From Prochilodus magdalenae (Eukaryota > Chordata > Actinopteri > Characiformes > Prochilodontidae), in the NCBI GenBank assembly GCA_024036415.1, contig JAMWET010000532.1:328501-392500 (forward strand): DNA of 64,000 bases, read 5' to 3'. The first letter of the stretch is position 1. Each line of letters opens with the position of its first letter. A model generated the notes under the pieces. It had not been told where the DNA came from, did no database searches, and saw only the letters and a program-made list of their open reading frames with translations. Of the stretch, positions 51,007-63,080 are shown piece after piece. A program made the position numbers and the translations under genes.

Positions 51007-51503
51007 TAAGTTAGCACTAAAGGTAAGGATGAATTATATGAACATGTTTTGGCTGTTCCACATTTAACACGGACATTTAGGGCGTCTGACATTAACAGAG
51101 ATGCAGGAAGGTGGTGTAAGCTGGAGGCGCTGAATTCTTAAGCAGTACATGCATGACATGGATGGTGACATCATGGAAAATGATTTTTGGGTTGAATTTT
51201 ACTGATAATTTATATCAAACAGATCATGTCATAATCTGATAATAATGTGGCAAAAGACAATAACTGTGTCACACCCACAGTCACACATTCAAATATGCAT
51301 TGAGAAGGAGAAAGGAGAAAATGCCTACAGCTCTGCACATGCTCTCTTTCCTTGCACTTCCACCTGTGCGTGTTTTGGTGATGCAGCCCTGAAGCAGCCA
51401 GCAGGGGATGAGGAAAGAAGTTCAGTTCTCTTTAATTAACATTACATTGTTAATGTATGCACTGCAACTACTGCAGCCATGAACAGTTGAGTATGAATAC
51501 AGA
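51007..51503. other. Non-coding stretch, nothing recognised
   Basis: Unique-looking DNA leading into the 29-bp minisatellite. Confidence 0.5.
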
Positions 51504-52586
51504 GACTTAGTATGAGAGGGTTAGTATAACGTGACTTAGTATAAGAAGGTTAGTATAAAGTGACTTAGTAGGAGAAGGTTAGTATAACGTGACTTAGTAT
51601 AAGAAGGTTAGTATAACGTGACTTAGTATGAGAAGGTTAGTATAAAGTGACATAGTATGAGTAGGTAAGTATTACGTGACTTAGTATTAGAAGGTTAGTA
51701 TAAAGTGACTTAGTATGAGAAGGTTAGTATAATGTGACGTAGTATGAGAAGGTTAGTAGAAAAGTGACGTAGTATGAGAAGGTTAGTATAACGTGACGTA
51801 GTATGAGAAGGTTAGTATAACGTGACTTAGTATGAGAAGGTTAGTATAAAGTGACTTAGTATGAGAAGGTAAGTATTACGTGACTTAGTATAAGAAGGTT
51901 AGTATAAAGTGACTTAGTATGAGAAGGTTAGTATAACGTGACATAGTATGAGAAGGTTAGTATAACGTGATTTAGTATGAGAAGGTTAGTATAACGTGAC
52001 TTAGTATGAGAAGGTTAGTAGAAAAGTGACGTAGTATGACTAGGTAAGTATAACGTGACATAGTATGAGAAGGTTAGTATAACGTGACTTAGTATGAGAA
52101 GGTTAGTAGAAAAGTGACGTAGTAAGAGATGGTTAGTATAACGTGACATAGTATGAGTAGGTAAGTATATCGTGACTTAGTTTGAGAAGGTTAGTATAAC
52201 GTGACTTAGTATGAGAAGCTTAGTATAACGTGACTTACTATGAGAAGGTTACTAGAAAAGTGACGTAGTATGAGTAGGTAAGTATAAAGTAACGTATTAT
52301 GAGAAGGTTAGTATAACGTGACTTAGTATGAGAAGGTTAGTATAACGTGACGTAGTATGAGAAGTTTAGTATAACGTGACGTAGTATGAGAAGGTTAGTA
52401 TAACGTGACGTGGTATGAGTAGGTAAGTATAACGTGACTTAGTATGAGAAGGTTAGTATAACGTGACGTGGTATGAGAAGTTTAGTATAAAGTGACGTAG
52501 TATGAGAAGGTTAGTATAATGTGACGTGGTATGAGAAGATTAGTATAACGTGACTTAGTATGAGAAGGTTAATATAACGTGACGTA
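51504..52586. repeat. Minisatellite of about 29 bp, about 37 units
   Basis: The consensus unit is gtgacttagtatgagaaggttagtataac with common variants: gacttag/gacgtag/gacatag, tataac/tataaa/agaaaa, and gtaagtat for gttagtat. Units are head-to-tail with 1-bp length changes. No open frame spans it. Boundaries are sharp on the left and disturbed by a retroposon on the right. Confidence 0.95.
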
Positions 52587-52599
52587 GATACAGATACAG

Positions 52600-52799
52600 A
52601 GACGGATACAGAGACCTGGTCCAGAGCTGATCTACTACCAAAGTCTTGGTTCCTCTCGAGGTTCCTTCCCGCCTTGAGGGAGATTTTGTAGCCACTGTTG
52701 CCTTTGGCTTGCTGTTTTGGGGCTTGGACCTGGATTCTCTGTAAAACTGCTGTTCATTTGTTGTAAAAAGTGCTACGTAAATAAATTTGACTTGGACTA
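52600..52799 (+). mobile_element. Dispersed fish repeat inserted in the minisatellite
   Basis: Same family as 38052-38242: ggttcctctcgaggttcctt, gagggagattttgtagccac, tttggcttgctgttttgggg and gtgctacgtaaataaatttg, with a gacttggact end. Minisatellite-like sequence is found on both sides. Confidence 0.75.
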
Positions 52800-52800
52800 G

Positions 52801-52930
52801 TTTGAGAGGTTTAGTATGGATTAAGTGTCATAGTATGAGATATTTAGTGTGGATGAAGTGGCTTTGAATGAGAAGTTTACTATGGATACAGTGACTTAGT
52901 GTTAGAAGTTGTGTATGGTTGTGTTTAATG
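52801..52930. repeat. Diverged edge of the 29-bp minisatellite
   Basis: Units such as tttgagaggtttagtatgga, catagtatgagatatttagt and gacttagtgttagaag are clearly related to the array but heavily mutated, as expected for array edges that no longer homogenise. Confidence 0.7.
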
Positions 52931-52935
52931 TGAGA

Positions 52936-54585
52936 CAAAACATTCTCTGTAGGATTTAGCCAGAACTCATGGCACACCAAACATAATTTTAATCACTGTC
53001 CCTTGTCTTTTTTTTTTAAACTGAGAGTGTAGATCTTTGTTTCAGGTTTGAATCTTTGTTTATTTCGTTTAGCAGCTGGAGTTGCACCCTCAGCAGTCCA
53101 TTTCCTGCATCCCTGGATGCTAACCTACACATTACCTTGCAGTAGCTGTACTGTGTAAAACGCCTGAAGTAGAGCTTGTTTGGCCTGTAGGTCAGCTCCT
53201 AAAATCCTAGGTTTGCTTGGCTGTACCCACTGGGATACCACAGAGGCAAAAAAACGATTGGATAAATTTTCGTTTCGTTTTATTTATTTATTTATTTTTC
53301 CAAATTTAACTCTTTAGCTTCCCACTGAAACAGAGCATTTCTACAGTGGATGCAGAGTTTTAATACAAGAAGTCGGTCTATTATAGCAAATAAGATGAAC
53401 ACACAATGTATTTATTATATTTCATAGAGAACATTAGGTCCTTTCCGTTGGGCTAGGCGACCCCCACTGTTTACCACTGTTGCAGAGGAGATTTGGCGGA
53501 GGCGGGTGACTGTGGTCAAGACACAGCTCCCCTTTCAGAAGCAGTCTAATCTTCTAACGCAGGGACAACTTGGCAGAGTTCGTGGTGGGAGCTGGGAGAG
53601 TAGAGGGAGTTAGCGGAGGAGCAGCCTGTAAGCCAGTGGAGCAGACCCGCTCTCCTTCCACTGATCCTCAGCCTGTAGCACTGGCTAAGGCTCCTGCTGC
53701 TGCTAGCTCCTCTGCTCTGCGCGAGCTCGTGTCAGAGCTGCGCCCCTGTTCTGTTTCATGTGGCAGTAATTAGCTATCAAACCCTCCCCTCACACCGAAC
53801 AAATCAGGATGAAAAGGACCTGTGACACTTTGAAACCTGAGCGCAGTGTTGGTAAACATTCGGGCTAATTAACAGACTGATTAATTTTAAAAACTAGGGG
53901 AGCCACATGAAGCGATTCCCTCTCAGTCATGCGCCAGTGGACAGGGGGGCTTCATTAAAATTCTGCCCACTCCCTCAACAACCACCCCTATCCCCACCCA
54001 ACCCCAATTTCCCCTGATCAAATTCAGGGGGGAAAAAAATCCTCCCCGACACATGAACAAGACTATATGAATTACATGAAGTGCCGGCTTTATTCATTGT
54101 CATTCTTCACGGAGGAGTAGGCCCGCAGTCCCCAATGGCCTGCTCTCCGCACGCATGGCTCCTGACCCGAGCGCGCACAGAAGCGCAGCTTTCATTTACA
54201 CAGCCTAATGAGGCAGAGCCTGCTTCTGTAAGCAGGGACATCGGCCACCCTATCATCAACAACCCCCGGCCCAAGCCGCCCCCCACCCCCAAACACACAT
54301 CCACACACGCCCCAACCAGACAGCCCTGTCGATGAGCGCACACGGCCGACTTAGCCCACAAATCCCCGTGCAGCCCACGCGTGACCCCCGCACCAATAAA
54401 TCTCTCCCTCTAAGCAGCGGGACTCTGCAGGCAGAGCCGGACGGAGCCGCAGTCTGCGTCCTGCCTCACATTTTTCACAATCTCGCTTGTCACCGGCCTC
54501 AGCACTTTAAAGCAAGATTAATCTGAGCAGCGCCAGGCAGGTGACTTTCGTGGGATCAGTCATGTAAGCGGAGCCAGGGGGAAAT
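52936..54585. other. GC-richer single-copy DNA, no gene called
   Basis: From about 53440 the sequence becomes GC-rich with Pro/Ala-type frames on both strands (53570-53773, 54081-54361). None has a recognisable domain or splice structure. Stretches such as cctaatgaggcagagcctgc and aagcaagattaatctgagca look like non-coding regulatory sequence. Confidence 0.4.
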
Positions 54586-54589
54586 GGAT

Positions 54590-54905
54590 GTGTCATTTGC
54601 GCGGGGCTGAAGGGTGCCTGCTTGAGGCCCGGCGCATATTTGCATAAATAATAAGTTCAAAACAGCCCGGCATTGTCTATTGGACGTGAGTGATATCCCT
54701 CTGCCACAACCAGTGCTGAATCTAATCAGTGATGCAAAAGCTCCAGCAGCCCTCCACCTCACGATTTAGCCTAGCGGCTAATAGCTGGGGTGGTAAATTG
54801 ATGTGCTTGACTTGAAAAGCTCTGACTGCTCATAGGACAAATGTCAAGTGTGTCAAATGCAAACAAATATTAAAGGTTGAATTGCACCAACGCATTCCAA
54901 ACAAA
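54590..54905. promoter_or_regulatory. Candidate developmental enhancer
   Basis: Within about 240 bases I see a perfect octamer ATTTGCAT (54638-54645, POU factors), CATTGTC (54671-54677, SOX-type), TCAAGTG (54844-54850, NK2 homeodomain-type) and caaacaaatatt (54860-54871, forkhead-type). The DNA is not repetitive and has no open frame. Motif density suggests a conserved non-coding enhancer. Such motifs also occur by chance, and conservation cannot be tested here. Confidence 0.25.
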
Positions 54906-56127
54906 ACCCCAAGCCGGAGGGATGTGGGAAGTGGTGGCGGGCTGAGGTGGCTGTAGCACTCCCGGATTTTAAGACTGTCTAACTGCCACTGCTCAAAATC
55001 TTCATTTCCAATTTAAATAAGCAGTGGACAGTTCATCACAGAATGGGAATAGGCTCGACAGCTGTGTTATCAGATTCACTAGGACACTGTTTGCTCTCTG
55101 TGTTGTGACTGTATTGCGAGCTGTAGTGATGGGCAGATCCGTACCTGAATATCGATACTCATGATTCTGGCACAAATATATGGATATAATTTGTTTATTT
55201 ATTCAGTAGGACTGATATGTATCTCTAAATGAGGGTAATGAGATGCTGAGGGTATAGTAAAGAACTACATTTCCTTCTGTCTTCTTCCTCTGCTTCCAAA
55301 AAAGCTGAGTAAGAACAGTCGTACAGGAGTGACTGGACTGTGCATTCATAATTGGTAGACTACTTTGAGTGGATTATAAAAAGAGTTACAAGCAAAAACT
55401 GACAATTTAACAGAGCTCCTATGAATTATATGCCGCAAACGTTGAAAACACCCAGCAGTATATTAGATAAGCTGCAGAGTTTTGATAAGTTTAATCTTCA
55501 TTAGATTTTTAATGATCTTTTAAATGTAACTATTCAGACATCTAATAAATTTAGGGACTACATTATTAACAGACAGTACTAGATTAGGTGAACATATGAT
55601 ATTTGTTATTACTATGTTTAATCATATTATTAAAAAGAAGCACAGACATTCACTACTACATTTATTATTTATCGTTAGTGAAAATCACATGTATTAAAGT
55701 ATTGGTCTTAGTACCAGTATCAGGATATTAGCCCTGATATTATTTGGCATCAGATTCAATGAAAAATCAGTGGTATCACCCTGCTAGTGATCTGCTAGTG
55801 AGTGTGGGAGGAGAATACATGAAATGGCCATCACAGATGCATCTTTGTTGCTAAATACTGACATAGTAAAAAAGTTCAATCAAATTAAATCGATTCGGCA
55901 TTTTCCCTCACAAACAGACCACTTAAGGGTTGTGTTGTTAGAACACAAGCAGGTAAACGTATATGCAGAGTTAGCTCTGAAACCCAAAGAGTTTTAATAA
56001 CACTAGTCTATTGACATAATAATATCCCACCAAGCCTGTCATTTCTTTCCTACCACTATATCTCCCACTCTTTATATTCCTTAACAGAAATTAGCTTTGT
56101 TCCCCCATGTCTTAACATTTATGGCCT
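54906..56127. other. Non-coding stretch with a possible old repeat
   Basis: Segments at 55125-55170 (gatgggcagatccgtacc) and 55695-55780 (agtattggtcttagtaccag) resemble the vocabulary of a decayed teleost DNA transposon (GTATCGG-type words). The match is too weak for firm boundaries. Confidence 0.35.
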
Positions 56128-56350
56128 TAAATTGGGTTGGTGTAGCTCAGGGTGTAGCTCAGTGGATAACACCAATACCTGCCAAGTAGCCACCACCACA
56201 CGTGGGAGACTGGGGTTCGAATCCTGGTGTGCTACACCAATAAGAGTCCTTGGGCAAGACTCCTAACACTACATTGGCCTACCTGTAATATGATTAACCC
56301 TGTAAGTCGCTCTGGATAAGAGCGTCAGCTAAATGCCGTAAATGTAAATT
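56128..56350 (+). mobile_element. tRNA-derived SINE, copy 2, duplicated A box
   Basis: It carries a perfect B box, ggttcgaatcc (56214-56224), and two head-to-tail copies of ggtgtagctcag (56139-56150 and 56151-56162). The tail aagtcgctctggataagagc, then gtcagctaaatgccgtaaat, is the conserved fish SINE/LINE stem-loop end. A six-base repeat, taaatt, flanks it (56128-56133 and 56345-56350) and may be a target duplication. It is better preserved than the copy at 46556. Confidence 0.9.
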
Positions 56351-58574
56351 AAAGGCCTAGCATTAATAGTCGTGGTTCAGCACTGCTTGAACCTTCTATA
56401 GATAGATCTGGTTTGTAAAAGATGATTATGTACTGTATGTAATGTGCTCTCTGCACACACGACTCACATTAAACTGCTTTATTGGAGATTTTTGGGAGAA
56501 CTTTTTAGCCACGCTAACTTACGTCACGTCCATGGACTAACTACAGACATCAACAAACAGGGTTAAGGAGCAGGCCGTTTGTTCCCACCTTCATAAGTCT
56601 ACATTCCCAAACTGATTCCACAAGCATTCTCATGCTTGGTCCCAAATATTCTGGTTGCGAGATCACGTTTGACATACGCCTAATTTCACACACCTAATGT
56701 GGAGGTTCTTTAATGTGCAAAAGGTTCCTCACACTGACACACCACCGGTAAAAAAAAACCTCCAATCTCAAGCTAATCAACTTCATCATAACACAAAGCC
56801 TGCGACTAGCTACGAGTACTAGCTAAAAACACTGTAATGGCACATACTACAGGACCATATTTATGATTTCACTTTTTTAATGCGCTGAGAAGCTCAGGGG
56901 CAAAATTCACAGGATCTAATGTTACAAAAAAAAACAGGATCATAATTACACACTAGGCAGGTCGCTGCACAGGAACCTGGGTCCATAGAGAAGAATATGA
57001 GACAATGTAGCTGCTTTAGTATAATGAGGAGGTCAGCTAACAAGCAGTCAGTGGCCCACGTGTGATTATGAGGAGAGTGATAAAAGGGGCTCTCTTACAC
57101 ACACACAGGCATTTATCATAATTACATGTCCAGAGAGGATGCTGCAGCATGGAAGGGTTTACAGCCAAACGCATGTCAACTTAAGAATATATCAGAATCA
57201 TAAAAAGATTTAGTCAAACCCTTATAACTCTGTTTTACTGTTAGCATGGTACAATAAAGCATAGCTACGCTTTAAGACAGCACTGTGTATGTTTTTTGTT
57301 CAAACTGAAAGAAGTGGCATGACTGAGTCAGGAGGGAAATGCATGCATGGCTGTGAGTTACCCTGTAAAGCCTGAAATAGTCATTTGAATATTGGAGGTG
57401 TCGAGTCAGATTTATACAGGTCAGATTTTGCAGTTTCCTTTTTGGCCACGTCATGCGTCTTTATATAATAATGTTACATGCACAGGCTCTGAGTGAGGAC
57501 TGCTCAATGTTTAGGTCTCAAATGCAAAATTAGCTGGTAAAGAAACTTACAGAACAAAAAATGAGTCACGCGTGACTGAAACTTACCTAATAGCGTGTAA
57601 AGCACAAATGACAGTTGCGATTTGATTGGCATGGACTGGACAAATGTCTGGACGTAATGTTCACGCACGTACGCAATCACTCCTTATACGCCAGTCATTA
57701 ACATCTGCTTTGCAACCCATTGTCCACACAGCGGACGAGGCATTCACTGCACTGTATCGCCTCTTCCCAACCTATACATGCCATCATACGCCCCACAGGC
57801 ATTTATAGCCCCATCATCTTTGTGTAACTCTATTAGCATTAGCCTGAAGTTACTACCACCTTAAACACGCAAGGTGACTCGGTAAGCTAAATGCTTTTAC
57901 ACTTATCATATGCAGCTGCATCTATAGCCCCTAAACCCTGAGCACCACAATTGGAAGCACTAATATAGAAAATCTTGATTCTGGTTTCTTACTTTTTCTC
58001 CTTTAGCTACAAATACGTGTCTGTTATCTCACCCATCTGTAAGTCCTGTTCAGTTAAAGAGCATTCATTTGAGGCTCTGTGTTACCTGCGTATTCTGACT
58101 TTACGCCAGTGCCACAAAATGCGCTGTGCTCCATGTAATGTATGGATCCCCTGGCTGGGCCATCATATGGATTCAAACTAATGCCCTGTTGTCTTCTTAT
58201 GATGAAGTAGTTAGACAGCCATGACATTCTTAAGCTTAACCTATTATTAATATAGTCAAAGTGGAAACAACAGTCAATACGTTTAATGCCCAATTCAGGT
58301 TCAAACAGCTAAATTTGCCAGTGGCAGATTTTTTTGACCAGAAGATTAGCAGAAGCTCTCGTTGTGTGTGAGAAACGAACACATGAAACATGAGACCAGC
58401 TGTTGCTGGATAAAAAAAATTTCCAGGATAGCTGAGTGGCTATTGGAAAAACTAAAGAAAACTGGAAGTTGTCTGTGTTTTTATTCCAACATTGTCCATC
58501 ATATATGCTCTCTCCATGGAACGGTCCAGAGCTCCGTTACATTATCCAAGAACCCAATGTAAACAACACTATTT
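56351..58574. other. Non-coding stretch, nothing recognised
   Basis: No exon or repeat that I can support. Short overlapping frames at 57975-58293 have no domain. Confidence 0.5.
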
Positions 58575-58790
58575 GCTCTTTAATTGGCCAAACTAGCGTT
58601 TTAATTAGCAAATAATCATATTCAAGTAACTTGAATCAAATAACATGCGCCGCTGACTGTAAGTGACTGGCTGCTTAGCGCATTGTGTTGTGTTTAATTA
58701 TGCTATGACATTTTGGTACAGCTGCAGCTGCGGCATTCAAATGCACCCTGAATGCACTTACCTGCCTTGTGTTATTTACACCATACGCAA
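58575..58790. promoter_or_regulatory. Homeodomain-motif cluster with NK2-like dyad
   Basis: Contains TAATTG (58581-58586), TTAATTAGC (58601-58609), a perfect dyad TTCAAGTAACTTGAA (58621-58635), TTTAATTATGC near 58692 and an E-box pair, cagctgcagctg (58720-58731). No open frame or repeat is present. It could be an enhancer; this is motif-based inference only. Confidence 0.25.
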
Positions 58791-60484
58791 ATTGCATCAC
58801 TGATCAGCCAAAATAAATTGGTTTGTTTGCTGATTGAAGGAACCAAAGCTTGTGGATTCTGATCGCAGCTGATTTTGATTGTGCATCCCTGAATAACCCC
58901 TGATTCCAAACTTTGGAACAACTGTAGCTACTGAATAACTCATAATAGTCACTGTAGAGAAAGCCTTAAGGAACGTTCCAGCGTTTCTCAAGCTAAACTG
59001 CAGCTGCTTCATGTGTATCATATGTTGAATTACCACAGAGAATAACTTTTCTCAGAAAAGCAGTTTCATTTGAAACACACTTTTAATAGAAGAGAATGAG
59101 TAGGTGCAGTAGGAAGCAACTGCCTATTGGCTTCTATTATAAGTGTATCTTGAGAACTTGTTTTTTTCCTCTTTCTCTCTAATTAGGAATAGGAAACCAT
59201 GGCAATCACGCATGTGATGCACATGCAGCAGATGCGGCTATGACAAACAATGGAATATTCCTTTATGATAAACAACAGTATAAAGCCAAAGGTGTGTGGG
59301 CTTTAAGATGAATCTTTTGTCGTTGTCTGCAGCGATTCTTCACCGTTTATAAATCCCACATTAGTCTTTCAGAGCCATGCGCTGCTGATTTAGGAAGGCC
59401 TTCTAGGGAAAAAAGCCTAGAAGAGAAGGATATTGCCGTATTAACACATCTTGCAAAACCACATTAGACCGAATCTCCGCTGATTCTAAGTGACGCACCT
59501 GGAGCACAAAGGTGGTGTGAAAGAAGCGGCGCCTGAATCAGGGATTGATCCGCAACCCTGCGTGCCAAAGAAGTCGAAGAACTCCAATGTATAAAACATT
59601 CTCCCCGCAGTGGTGAAATAAATAATGGATGTCCTTTCGGAGGGTCACAGGCAAGACAAAGAAACTAAAAGTGTGAGGGAAATATTGAGAGGTACATGAA
59701 AAGGTCAGTGTTTATGACTGGCACTACCAACCACTGAGACCTGTGACAAGTCGAATAGTGCTCGGAGTGAATCAAACACCCCACGCAGCCAAGCTTATTC
59801 ATCTTAAAAGAAAATCACTGGACTTATCTGCTAGGCAGCTCTCCAAAATGGATTAGTGTGCATGTGGCCACTGGAAAGGAATTCAGCAATAAGCACAATG
59901 ACAGTATTGACTTCAATACATAAAAGAATTCTATAGATTTTTTTCTAACTTTTTGTATAGCCAATTTTTAAAATCATTTAGGCAAGTCATTAAGTGTGGT
60001 GTGGTGTGAAATGCTGTATTCTACAGAAGCTAGAATCAGAGCTTATTCACAGTAGGGGTGAATGAAGCCAGGCATCCAAAGCATCTATATAGTAAAATCA
60101 CAAAGAGGTATTACACGAAATCATGACAAACACACATCTGATGCTTCAAAATAATTATGACGTCATTTTGAAATTACATTCATGACAGAAATGTACACAT
60201 ATAACAAGAAAAATCATTTCTGATGTACAAGGATTTGACCACTATAGCAACATTAGCACACAAACAGAGTTAGGAGCTTTATGGGCTTGTATGGCTGAGC
60301 AGCTGCACACAATCACTAGTAAGATCACTAAAGGAAATGCCAAGCATTGTCTGGAGTGGTGTGAAGCATGTTCTCTGAAGCTGTGGAAACTATTATATTT
60401 TCTGCATGTGATAAATTGATTCGCCTGATGGCGAATCTTGGATTTCCATATCAGGAGAATGCTAACGGAATTTGCAACGCCAAT
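58791..60484. other. Non-coding stretch, nothing recognised
   Basis: Single-copy-looking DNA with a CpG-containing segment at 59330-59600. No gene was found. Confidence 0.5.
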
Positions 60485-60945
60485 GGTAAAGTTTGGTGGA
60501 TGAAGGATTTTTTCAGGGTTTGGCCCCCTTCGTTCCAGTGAAGGGTAATTTTAATGCAGCATTACTGGATTTTAACTTGGTGGCAGCATTTTGAGGAAGA
60601 CCCTTTCCTGTTCCACCATCAATGTGTGTCTTTGAGCAAAGCGATGTCCATAAAGACATAGCTTGACAAGTTTGAGGGACCCCAGTGACCTAAGCTCTGA
60701 CCTCAACCCCACTCTACAGCTAGGGATGAAATGGAAAGTCGATAGTAAGCCAGGCTTTTTCATCCGACATCCGTACTTGACCTCTCAAATTCCCAGAGAA
60801 ACACTCCGAAATGGAAAGGTGGAGAGTGGGGTTTGCTGAAGCTGCAAAGGAGGAGGGAACTCCATTGCTTTGAACTGGGATGCCTAACAAACTCATAAAG
60901 GTCCTATGGTCAGTTGTCTATATACTTTTGGCCAGTATTAATACA
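60485..60945 (+). pseudogene. Tc1-like transposase pseudogene, C-terminal half
   Basis: Plus-strand remnants in order: aatggtaaagtttggtgga (VKFGG block), ttcgttccagtgaagggtaa (start of the segment after VWGC), ccctttcctgttccaccatc (PFLFQ-type), gtccataaagacata, then SSDLNPTLQ (about 60696-60722), which corresponds to the SPDLNP block with the second catalytic Asp, and finally tatatacttttggccagtat, the sub-terminal end. Frameshifts and stops abound. It belongs to the same family as the 5' half at 9063-9672 but is a separate copy. Confidence 0.75.
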
Positions 60946-61559
60946 ATGTTCATGGGCAAAGAAATTAAACACATTAAACCACTTTGAGCCCAAGTCTTAT
61001 TATTCAGTAACTGCACAGGAAGTAGTGCAAAACGATCAAGTTAATATCAGATTAAAGCAGTGAGAAATGGGGTTAAATGGAGATTAGTTGATGTAGAATA
61101 TTATTTTCCAGCCAAAAATAGCTTTGTGCTAGGGTAGGAGCCTGCTACTCAACTTCTTTCATCAAGGCCTGTAATGACTGGAAGTGTTTGTTCCAACCAT
61201 GCCCGATTACACTAATTAGGTCCCCTCTTTGTTAAGGAGGTAAGCTCATTAGTGAAGCCACATGTAGGACTGGAGACAAATACCTGTAGACACTGTGTCT
61301 CCAGATGGATGCGGCTGAGTATACCTTTGGAAAGTTGCCTTCTTTTTTCAGCTAAACCTGATCTATTTTTTTCCCCATCTGATGAGTCATCCTTAGGAAA
61401 CCCATGTGTTACAAAACAATCAAATGAGAAAGTAATGCAGCCGAGATCACTCCTTCTCCAAGAGGGGAAAAAAGGAAAGAGCGAAGGGAGCGCAAACACA
61501 TGGAGTGAGTCACAAATCATTTGCATTTCAATTTTGCAAATCATAAATTCAGCCTTTTA
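60946..61559. other. Non-coding stretch, nothing recognised
   Basis: The roughly 105-codon frames on both strands at 61212-61560 overlap and have no domain. Confidence 0.5.
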
Positions 61560-61975
61560 AAGTCGACTTAGATTGCAACTGATTCCATTTATATCACCAT
61601 TTCATCTACGTCCTTTGATCCGGAAGGGAGAAATCCTAGTGGCTTCATGAGAAATTCTGTTTTTCCTCTGGAAACCACAGATTCAGCACTTCCAGTGCAG
61701 ATGAACAGAGAGCTTTTACATTTTTTTTCGAAAGCTGTGCATATCTAACAAGACCCTGCTTTCCTAGAATCTGTCATTTAACGGCATATTAGAGCATTCC
61801 GGGCCTTATTAGCTTAGCCTAACTGTCAGGCTTAAATTTTACTTTAACATCCGTTTCTTTGTGGATTGAGAGGGAGGCGAGCACTTAAACGCACCTTTTG
61901 AAAGCGAGACAAATGTCAGGGAGACACTAATGAGGCCACTGATTGTTGCATCGCATTAATTGGGACAGGACCAGT
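61560..61975. promoter_or_regulatory. Candidate conserved non-coding element
   Basis: Non-repetitive DNA with CCTTTGATC (61612-61620, TCF/LEF-type), attgttgcat (61942-61951, SOX/POU-like) and TTAATTG (61956-61962, homeodomain-type). The segment has no coding frame. Regulatory function is inferred from motifs only. Confidence 0.2.
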
Positions 61976-62974
61976 GGGGAGAGAGAGGGAGTTGACACCT
62001 GCTCTCAGTCTCCCAGAGTTAGAGGGGGCAGATCCAGGGGATTCTCAACAGGGCGAAAACAGTAAGTGGTACAGGACAGAAGCTGAGGAACCTGCAGGAA
62101 CCTTCCAGCTTAGGAACCGCTCAGCATCAGTGTTTAGCTTATCAGTGTATACGGAAACAGACTACTGATTAGTTCACCTGTCAAGATCTGCAACCTGCAA
62201 GCCAATATAAAGAGTTATTGTGCATGTGTAATGAGTAATGCATGTGATTACTTTCTGTTCCATTTGCATTCCTTGTGCTGTTAAGTCTATATGTAATCAT
62301 GTACAAACACTTTGGCAACCCTGGTCATGCTTCCAATATGTTACCTTTAGCTTTAAAACAGGCCACTGTACTGGAAAGAAGTATGGAGCATTTAACACAG
62401 ATTCGAGGTGGCAACAAATCACTTCTGGAGCGATGCTGAAACCAAATACACACTAAGCGAAATAAAGGATTTAAATATTCTATGATTTCTGGATGAGGCA
62501 ACTTTTCTGCAAAAGTGACTTGATGTCTGATTCTGCAGGTTGATTGGCTTGTTGGAAAAGCAGACACGTAAATATTGCCTCCTGAGTTTCCTCATGATAT
62601 GATTACCTAACCGTATTATGTGTCAGAATTTCAGAATTTCTCACTTTAGGGAAAAACCATTGAGAGGCAAAACCATTCACAAGAGCAAGAACTAGAAATC
62701 TACTGAGAATTAGATTTAAATGTTTATATTAGGCAGAAATGAGGTAAGCAAAATTCACTGTTAATAACATCTACTAATATGCTGTTTCTATGGGCAAAGA
62801 TAAGATGCAGAAACTGGATTTAATATACAGTAATTCAATATTTTTTGTTGAGTCTCTGTATCCTATTATTGTTTATTTGTTTATGCTCAAATCATCCTTT
62901 ACTCAAATTGATTTATATGGCATGTTTTATAACAGATGTTGTCACAATGCAGATTTACAAGCTTCCAATTATCA
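61976..62974. other. Non-coding stretch, nothing recognised
   Basis: No gene or repeat that I can support. Confidence 0.5.
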
Positions 62975-63080
62975 ATCCAGGGGCAACAGTGGCAAGAAAA
63001 AACTCCCTCAGAGAACGAGGAGGAAACCTTGACTGAAACCAAGACTCAAAGGGGAACCCATCCTCCTTATGTCTAGAGCC
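62975..63080 (-). mobile_element. Dispersed fish repeat, minus orientation
   Basis: Complementary to the family at 38052-38242: ggcaagaaaaaactccctca and aggaggaaaccttgactgaa, then caaggggaacccatcctcc-type order. The element may extend to about 63200 but I cannot define its end. Confidence 0.65.

Noticed and set aside
53570..54361. Ala/Pro-rich frames on both strands
   Set aside because: Caused by local GC richness; the frames overlap on opposite strands and have no domain.
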